Source of the DNA: CAZQLE01 sp964593905
GTDB taxonomy: Bacteria; Chloroflexota; Anaerolineae; Anaerolineales; Anaerolineaceae
DNA length: 10,035 nt
Assembly (NCBI GenBank): GCA_964593905.1
Contig: CAZQLE010000148.1
Span: forward strand, 1-10,035
Direction of reading: 5' to 3'
The notes under the pieces were generated by a model. It made no database searches, was not told the origin of the DNA, and worked only from the letters and a program-made list of their open reading frames with translations. Within the stretch, counting starts at the first letter, position 1; each line of letters opens with the position of its first letter. A program made the position numbers and the translations under genes. This document shows, in pieces, positions 6,185-10,035 of the stretch.

Positions 6185-7216
6185 ATGACTGCACAGCTTG
6201 AGGTGGAGTCGAAAAAGAAGGCAGGCAGCGGCGGGGCGCCCCTTACCGCTACGCGTGAAAGCCTTTGGAAAGACGCCCTGCGACGCCTGGTGCGCAATCG
6301 CGCAGCCGTCATTGGCGGCTCGATGGTCATTTTACTGTACCTGATCATGATCTTTGCCGATGTGATTGCGCCTTACCCGTATGACAAACAAACCCTGACC
6401 GATCAAAACAAGGTTCCGCAGTGGGTGACCAATGTGTTCCCCACCATGAAGCCTTATGTCAAGCTCTCTGCCGATTACCCGCTGGGCGCCGACTATGTGG
6501 GGCGCGATCTGTTCAGCCGCATCATTTATGGTTCACGTGTGTCGTTGATTGTGGCCCTGATCGGCCCCTTTATCAGCCTCTTGATCGGCGTTACCTATGG
6601 TTCGATCTCGGGTTATTTTGGCGGCCGGTTGGATAACATCTTAATGCGAATTGTGGATGTGCTTTACGCCTTCCCAAGCCTGTTGTTCATCATTCTGCTG
6701 CTGGCCTTCTTCCGCTCCACCTTTGCCAAACCAGACCCCGGAACATTTACCTACAGCATCAGTCAGATCGACGCGGCGCTGGGCGGCATGTTCTTCATCT
6801 TTATTGGCATCGGTTTGACCGCCTGGGAAACCATGGCCCGCCTTACCCGCGGCCAGGTGCTTTCGATGCGTGAGAAAGAATTTGTCGAAGCGGCGCGCAC
6901 CATTGGCGCAAAAGACGGCCGGATCATGTTCCGCCATATTCTGCCCAATGTCGTGGGCCCGCTGGTGGTGGCCGAGACGCTGGCGATCCCCGGTTACATT
7001 AACACCGAAGCCTTCCTCTCGTTTATCGGTCTGGGCGTCAACCCACCCAAACCCTCCTGGGGCGCAATGATCTCCGAAGGGTCGCAGGTGGTGCGCACTT
7101 ACCCGAACCAGACCATTTTCCCGGCGCTGGCACTGGCGGTTACCATGTTTGCCTTCAACTTCCTCGGCGACGGGTTGCGCGATGCGTTAGACCCGCGTCT
7201 GCGAGGCACGCAATAA
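6185..7216 (+). CDS. oppC: Peptide ABC importer permease OppC/DppC
   Basis: 343 residues; ATG 6185 follows GAGGAGGA (6173-6180). The N-terminal cytosolic tail of about 40 residues is Lys/Arg-rich and includes the LVRNRAAVIGG motif usual in OppC before the first membrane segment (about 42-62). Then come the periplasmic PLGADYVGRDLFSRIIYG motif (99-116) and further segments near 118-142, 152-176, 199-215, 258-276 and 312-332. The EAA coupling loop FVEAARTIGAKDGRIMF is at 233-249, and LGDGLRDALDPRL closes the protein. The stretch 177-200 between the third and fourth segments is longer than in short OppC proteins. It pairs with OppB. It is the last gene of the first opp transcript; the binding-protein gene follows only after 487 bases. 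Confidence 0.95.
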   Translation: MTAQLEVESKKKAGSGGAPLTATRESLWKDALRRLVRNRAAVIGGSMVILLYLIMIFADVIAPYPYDKQTLTDQNKVPQWVTNVFPTMKPYVKLSADYPLGADYVGRDLFSRIIYGSRVSLIVALIGPFISLLIGVTYGSISGYFGGRLDNILMRIVDVLYAFPSLLFIILLLAFFRSTFAKPDPGTFTYSISQIDAALGGMFFIFIGIGLTAWETMARLTRGQVLSMREKEFVEAARTIGAKDGRIMFRHILPNVVGPLVVAETLAIPGYINTEAFLSFIGLGVNPPKPSWGAMISEGSQVVRTYPNQTIFPALALAVTMFAFNFLGDGLRDALDPRLRGTQ

Positions 7217-7297
7217 TAGATGTAAATTTGCTCAGACAAGTTGAGTTATTCCCAAATCAACAAAATCTGAGTAAAATAGGTATACATTAAAGCGAGA

Positions 7298-7323
7298 GGG
7301 GTCCTTCACTATTGAAGGGCCCC
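7298..7323 (+). terminator. Strong hairpin after oppC, without a T-run
   Basis: GGGGTCCTTCA (7298-7308) pairs with TGAAGGGCCCC (7313-7323) over 11 positions with one T-G wobble and a CTAT loop. No T-run follows (CCGTTGAC comes next), so it is not a standard intrinsic terminator. It may protect the oppDFBC mRNA 3' end or reduce read-through into oppA. Confidence 0.5.
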
Positions 7324-7430
7324 CCGTTGACAAAAAAAGGTTTGACCAGGGTTTCTCTATTGGTGAAATCAGTGAAAAGAAATTTTGGCGCTGCGGTAGA
7401 TTGTAAACCGCACAGCCCACAAGCGAGCTT

Positions 7431-7476
7431 ACCGGAATGGAGAGGGAATTTTATTCGCTCAACGATTCCATCAGGT
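7431..7476 (+). other. Imperfect nested hairpin upstream of the oppA promoter
   Basis: Pairs can form between ACC-GGAAT (7431-7438) and ATTCC (7465-7469) plus GGT (7474-7476), GAG (7440-7442) and CTC (7458-7460), and GAAT (7446-7449) and ATTC (7453-7456). A neighbouring stem, GCT-GCGGT with ACCGC-AC-AGC, spans 7390-7416. They could be part of read-through RNA or a small RNA. Chance is a real alternative. Confidence 0.25.
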
Positions 7477-7486
7477 GGTTCGCCCT

Positions 7487-7516
7487 TTGTGTCTCAGCGT
7501 CATCCTATGCTACAAT
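7487..7516 (+). promoter_or_regulatory. Extended -10 promoter for oppA
   Basis: TTGTGT (7487-7492) and TACAAT (7511-7516) are 18 bases apart, and TGC (7508-7510) just before the -10 provides an extended -10 element. Start of transcription is expected near 7523, giving a leader of about 180 bases. A separate promoter would let the binding protein be made in excess of the membrane subunits. Confidence 0.55.
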
Positions 7517-7610
7517 TACAGGGCAGCTTGAATCATTTGTTTGCTATAAACGTTTCAATTATGCCAGCCAACACCAATTTTGCCGCTAAAACCACACATA
7601 AGATGTATCG

Positions 7611-7686
7611 CTAAGGATTGCCAATTGCGCGTAGAAGGAAAAAGATTTCTACTCGCTGAGTCAACCCTTAGATCCAACAATCTTTT
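7611..7686 (+). promoter_or_regulatory. Structured oppA leader with possible pseudoknot
   Basis: The outer stem is CTAAGG (7611-7616) with CCTTAG (7666-7671). The inner stem is GCG-C-GTAGAA (7627-7636) with TTCTAC-T-CGC (7647-7656), closing a 10-base purine-rich loop. Loop bases AAAAGAT (7640-7646) are a 7-base Watson-Crick match to ATCTTTT (7680-7686), which ends 4 bases before the GGAGGAG (7691-7697). Folded this way, the leader would place a pseudoknot directly against the ribosome binding site, a geometry used by translation-controlling RNAs. It matches no riboswitch class I recognise; the fold is inference. Confidence 0.4.
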
Positions 7687-7703
7687 AGAAGGAGGAGTTA
7701 AGA

Positions 7704-9548
7704 ATGCGTTCCAAACTTTTCGTTATTGTAGCAGCGCTGATGATCGCCAGTATGGTACTGGCCGCCTGCGCTCCTGCTGCCGCAACTCCTGAAACGATCA
7801 TCCAGACCGTGGTCGTTGAAGGTGAGACCAAAGAAGTGGTTGTAACCGCCACTCCTGACCCCGCTGCGGCTCCTGCAGTGGAAGAAAAGAAGGCTGTCTT
7901 CTTGAACATGGGCCCTGGCGATATCCCGACCATCGACCCCGCCCTGTCCACCGACACTTCTTCAACCCAGGTTGTCACCATGACCATGATGGGTCTGACC
8001 AACCAGGATGAAGTTACCAACGAACTTTCGCCCGCCATGGCCAAAGATTGGACCATCAGCGAAGACGGCAAAGTCTACACCTTCAACCTTCGTACTGACA
8101 TCCCCTGGGTGAAGTACGATGCTGCAACCGACTCGGTTGTGAAGGTTCAGGACTGCGAAGGCAAAGACCGCATGGTCACTGCCCAGGACTTCGAATATGG
8201 CATCCTGCGCACCCTGGCCCCGGCCACCGCTTCGAACTATGCCTATGTGTTGGGCTTTGCCCTCGCTGGCGCAGCCGATTACAACGCTGGCAAGAGCGAA
8301 GACCCCACCACCGTGGGTGTGAAAGCCATTGACGCCGCCACCCTCGAGGTGACCTTCAATGAAGCCGCTGCCTACAACGCCGCCATCGCCGGTATGTGGG
8401 TTGCCTATGCTCAGCCCAAGTGGTTGATCGAAGGCGACGATTGCACCGAAGCTCGCTCCGACAAATGGACCGAGACCGGTTTCTATCAGGGCTACGGCCC
8501 CTTCACCATGAAAGAATGGGTCCACGACTCGTTCCTGACCATTGTGAAGAACCCCTTCTGGCCCGCCGATGTGGCTGCTGTTCCGGTTTCCAAGCTCGAC
8601 GAAGTGACCTGGAGCATGCTGGATGAGGTCCCCGCTTTCTCTGAATACGAAGCTGGCAACCTCGACGCCGTGGCTGTTCCTCTGGCCGACCTCGACCGTG
8701 TGAAATCTGACCCCGTACTCTCGGCTGAGCTGAAGACCGCTCCCGATCTGTGCACCTACTACTACGGTTTCAACACCACCGCAGCCTTTGTGGATGATGT
8801 TCGCGTTCGCCGCGCGCTCTCGCTGGCCATTGACCGCCAGAGCCTGATCGACAACGTCCTCAAGGGTGGCCAGACCCCCGCTCAGTGGTTCTCCCGCCCG
8901 GGTCTCGCCGCTGCCCCGACCCTCGAAGAGTTCCCCGATCTGGGTGTGAAGTATGATGCCGAAAAGGCAAAGACTGAACTCCAGTCGTACCTCGATGAGA
9001 AGAAACTCGCCCTGACCGACCTCGATGGCAAGATCACCCTCATGTTCAACACCTCCTCCGGCCACCAGAAGATCGCTGAAGCGATCCAGGCCATGTGGAA
9101 AGATAACCTGGGCATCACCATCAACCTGGTCAACCAGGAGTGGAAAGTCTACCTCGATACCATCAAGGGCAAAGACACCCCGCAGATCTACCGCCTCGGC
9201 TGGTGCCCTGACTACGCAGATGCCAACAACTTCATCCGCGAGGTCTTCGCTGTGGGTGGTTCTGCCAACACCGATGACAATGGCGATGGCGTTCCCGAAG
9301 GTGGCGTGACCTGGAAGAACGAAGCTTTCGAAGCCAAAGTTCGCGAGGCCGCTGCTGAGCTCGATCCTGCCAAGCGCGTTCAGCTCTACGCTGAAGCCGA
9401 AACCATGCTGGTCTGGGAAGATGCAGTTATCGCCCCGATCTACTGGTACGCGCGCAACACCGTGACCAAGCCGTATGTTACCCGCACCTTCAGCTCCACT
9501 GCGAAGGAAGCGGTCAACAAGTGGGATGTCGACCTGAGCGCCAAGTAA
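7704..9548 (+). CDS. oppA: Peptide-binding lipoprotein of the ABC importer (SBP family 5)
   Basis: 614 residues; ATG 7704 follows AAGGAGGAG (7689-7697). The N-terminus is a lipoprotein signal peptide: MRSK, a hydrophobic stretch, and lipobox LAAC with C22 as the lipidated residue. Residues 23-63 form a flexible Val/Thr/Glu/Ala/Pro tether, VVVTATP included. The family 5 (OppA/DppA) domain follows from about residue 65, with the typical LSPAMAKDWTISEDGKVYTF (near 107-126), VRVRRALSLAIDR (366-378) and YRLGWCPDYADANNF stretches. It captures peptides outside the membrane and hands them to OppB/OppC. D524-D-N-G-D-G-V-P-E532 resembles a calcium-binding loop. Codon choice leans strongly to C-ending codons (ACC, GAC, AAC, ATC), more than in the permease genes, as expected for high expression. 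It has its own promoter and leader. Murein peptide specificity is inferred from neighbours. Confidence 0.93.
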   Translation: MRSKLFVIVAALMIASMVLAACAPAAATPETIIQTVVVEGETKEVVVTATPDPAAAPAVEEKKAVFLNMGPGDIPTIDPALSTDTSSTQVVTMTMMGLTNQDEVTNELSPAMAKDWTISEDGKVYTFNLRTDIPWVKYDAATDSVVKVQDCEGKDRMVTAQDFEYGILRTLAPATASNYAYVLGFALAGAADYNAGKSEDPTTVGVKAIDAATLEVTFNEAAAYNAAIAGMWVAYAQPKWLIEGDDCTEARSDKWTETGFYQGYGPFTMKEWVHDSFLTIVKNPFWPADVAAVPVSKLDEVTWSMLDEVPAFSEYEAGNLDAVAVPLADLDRVKSDPVLSAELKTAPDLCTYYYGFNTTAAFVDDVRVRRALSLAIDRQSLIDNVLKGGQTPAQWFSRPGLAAAPTLEEFPDLGVKYDAEKAKTELQSYLDEKKLALTDLDGKITLMFNTSSGHQKIAEAIQAMWKDNLGITINLVNQEWKVYLDTIKGKDTPQIYRLGWCPDYADANNFIREVFAVGGSANTDDNGDGVPEGGVTWKNEAFEAKVREAAAELDPAKRVQLYAEAETMLVWEDAVIAPIYWYARNTVTKPYVTRTFSSTAKEAVNKWDVDLSAK

Positions 9549-9568
9549 CCCTGCTTTGTTGAACGGCC

Positions 9569-9624
9569 GGTCTTGAAAAAAGACCAACCAGGGGTGGGTC
9601 GTTAGACCCACCCCTGTGATTTTC
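9569..9624 (+). terminator. Double hairpin after oppA
   Basis: A small stem GGTCTT (9569-9574) with AAGACC (9580-9585) precedes a perfect 12-bp stem, CAGGGGTGGGTC (9589-9600) with GACCCACCCCTG (9605-9616), with a GTTA loop. Only a short ATTTTC follows. It starts 20 bases past the oppA stop and should end or protect the transcript. Confidence 0.7.
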
Positions 9625-9675
9625 AAAATGCTCTATGTAAGTTTGTCTACAAGAATTGTTGGATGTACGGTTGAG

Positions 9676-9702
9676 AAAACTGCCCTTCGCGGGCAGTTTT
9701 TT
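9676..9702 (+). terminator. Intrinsic terminator
   Basis: AAAACTGCCC (9676-9685) pairs perfectly with GGGCAGTTTT (9691-9700) around TTCGC, and the right arm runs into six T residues (9697-9702). This is a textbook intrinsic terminator, probably a backup for oppA. The A-run at the left allows some activity on the other strand. Confidence 0.82.
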
Positions 9703-9778
9703 ATACCTGCCGGTGTTGCCGGCGGGCCACTTGCTGGCGTGGATGACATATTGGTTTGCAAGAGAGGATGTTTCAAAC

Positions 9779-9807
9779 TTGTCTCTGCGCGGTCTGGCCG
9801 GTAAAAT
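9779..9807 (+). promoter_or_regulatory. Promoter for the 9946 gene
   Basis: TTGTCT (9779-9784) and TAAAAT (9802-9807) are 17 bases apart. Transcription would start near 9814, with a leader of about 130 bases before GTG 9946. The stretch 9703-9778 before it shows nothing further. Confidence 0.5.
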
Positions 9808-9846
9808 CTAGGTTGAGCGTCGTGTGTGAGGCGCAATAGGCAGTCT

Positions 9847-9895
9847 TCACCGGTGACCATGCCGTTGGGTCAGGCCGAATACGGCCCGGTTTTTG
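9847..9895 (+). promoter_or_regulatory. Leader palindrome and attenuator-like hairpin
   Basis: TCACCGGTGA (9847-9856) is a perfect 10-base palindrome. GGCCG (9873-9877) then pairs with CGGCC (9882-9886) around AATA, followed by CGG and five T residues (9890-9894). The short stem plus T-run is terminator-like and sits inside the predicted leader, so it could attenuate the downstream gene. The stem is only 5 bp. Confidence 0.35.
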
Positions 9896-9945
9896 ATTTT
9901 TGCCAAATATGCGAGCGCCGATTTTTGTTGTAGAAGGAACCTTTT

Positions 9946-10035
9946 GTGACGACAAAGCGAGAATTTCATTATGAGGTGGATGCTGACGGTCGTTTGATTT
10001 TGCCGCCGGACCTGGCGGAACGCTGGGGGCTGAAG
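9946..10035 (+). CDS. AbrB/SpoVT-like N-terminal domain protein, 3'-truncated by window edge
   Basis: Thirty codons are visible from GTG 9946, which follows AAGGA (9934-9938) at a spacing of 7; the frame is open to the window end. The segment DADGRLILPPDLAERWGLK matches the swapped-hairpin AbrB/MazE/SpoVT pattern: a Gly-Arg, hydrophobic residues, Leu-Pro, then a helix leading to a Gly-Leu-Lys turn. Such domains bind DNA as dimers in transition-state regulators and antitoxins. In some Chloroflexota proteins I recall a similar start in front of a larger enzyme domain, so it need not be a stand-alone regulator. It has its own promoter and is separated from oppA by terminators, so it is probably an independent unit. 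Confidence 0.6.
   Translation, partial: MTTKREFHYEVDADGRLILPPDLAERWGLK

Larger units (their letters stand above)
7217..7703 (+). other. oppC-oppA intergenic region with promoter and structured leader
   Basis: This 487-base stretch separates the permease genes from the binding-protein gene. It contains a strong hairpin (7298-7323), two weaker stems (7390-7416 and 7431-7476), an extended -10 promoter (7487-7516), and a leader with nested stems and a possible pseudoknot (7611-7686) just before the oppA ribosome binding site. No convincing gene is seen; the longest + frame starts at a TTG and has no recognisable features. Confidence 0.65.

Noticed and set aside
7257..7286. TCAACA-18-TATACA as a promoter upstream of the 7298 hairpin
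   Set aside because: Both boxes match at only four of six positions and the region is AT-rich, so it is not distinguishable from chance.
7390..7476. Known riboswitch (TPP, cobalamin, FMN, c-di-GMP) in the oppC-oppA gap
   Set aside because: None of the conserved core sequences of these classes is present.
7312..7614. 100-codon + frame in the oppC-oppA gap
   Set aside because: It starts at a TTG inside a hairpin, has no ribosome binding site or recognisable motifs, and overlaps a likely promoter and leader.
7962..9626. Long open frame of 554 codons on the - strand opposite oppA
   Set aside because: It is the antisense shadow of oppA, produced by its strong bias to C-ending codons. The protein is low-complexity Gly/Val-rich with no family features, while the + strand gene has clear motifs.

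Overview
The window looks like a piece of a bacterial chromosome, most likely from the Chloroflexota, class Anaerolineae. The main clue is the transporter lipoprotein at 7704-9548. After its lipobox it carries a Val/Thr/Glu-rich tether ending in a V-V-T-A-T-P motif, a style I associate with extracytoplasmic binding proteins of that group. This assignment is inference from sequence style. No rRNA, tRNA, CRISPR array, transposase or phage gene is visible.

Layout. (a) 1-1593, + strand: the C-terminal part of an L-Ala-D/L-Glu (dipeptide) epimerase, then, 18 bases on, a complete cytosolic YkfC-like NlpC/P60 endopeptidase with SH3-like domains. (b) 1594-1887: a convergent intergenic stretch holding palindromic REP-like repeats. 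(c) 1888-2631, - strand: a class A beta-lactamase-fold serine hydrolase with no visible signal peptide. (d) 2632-3051: a divergent regulatory region with operator-like dyads, a possible 21-codon ORF and a near-consensus sigma70-type promoter. (e) 3052-7216, + strand: oppD, oppF, oppB and oppC, the ATPases and permeases of a peptide ABC importer, tightly packed with good ribosome binding sites. (f) 7217-7703: a long structured leader region with its own promoter. (g) 7704-9548: the peptide-binding lipoprotein gene oppA, followed by two terminator-type hairpins. (h) 9703-9945: a promoter and leader for a gene that begins at 9946 and runs off the window; its first 30 codons look like an AbrB/SpoVT-type beta-hairpin domain.

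How the genes may work together. The importer would bring peptides into the cell. The YkfC-like enzyme would cut murein peptides behind L-Ala-D-Glu, and the epimerase would turn L-Ala-D-Glu into L-Ala-L-Glu for ordinary peptidases. The same three functions sit together in the Bacillus subtilis dpp-ykf locus, so the window is best read as a murein-peptide uptake and catabolism locus. Substrate specificity of the transporter, and any role of the serine hydrolase in the pathway, are inferred from neighbourhood only.

The feature most worth a second look is the 5' leader of oppA (7611-7697). It can form nested stems plus a 7-bp loop-to-downstream pairing that ends just before the ribosome binding site.
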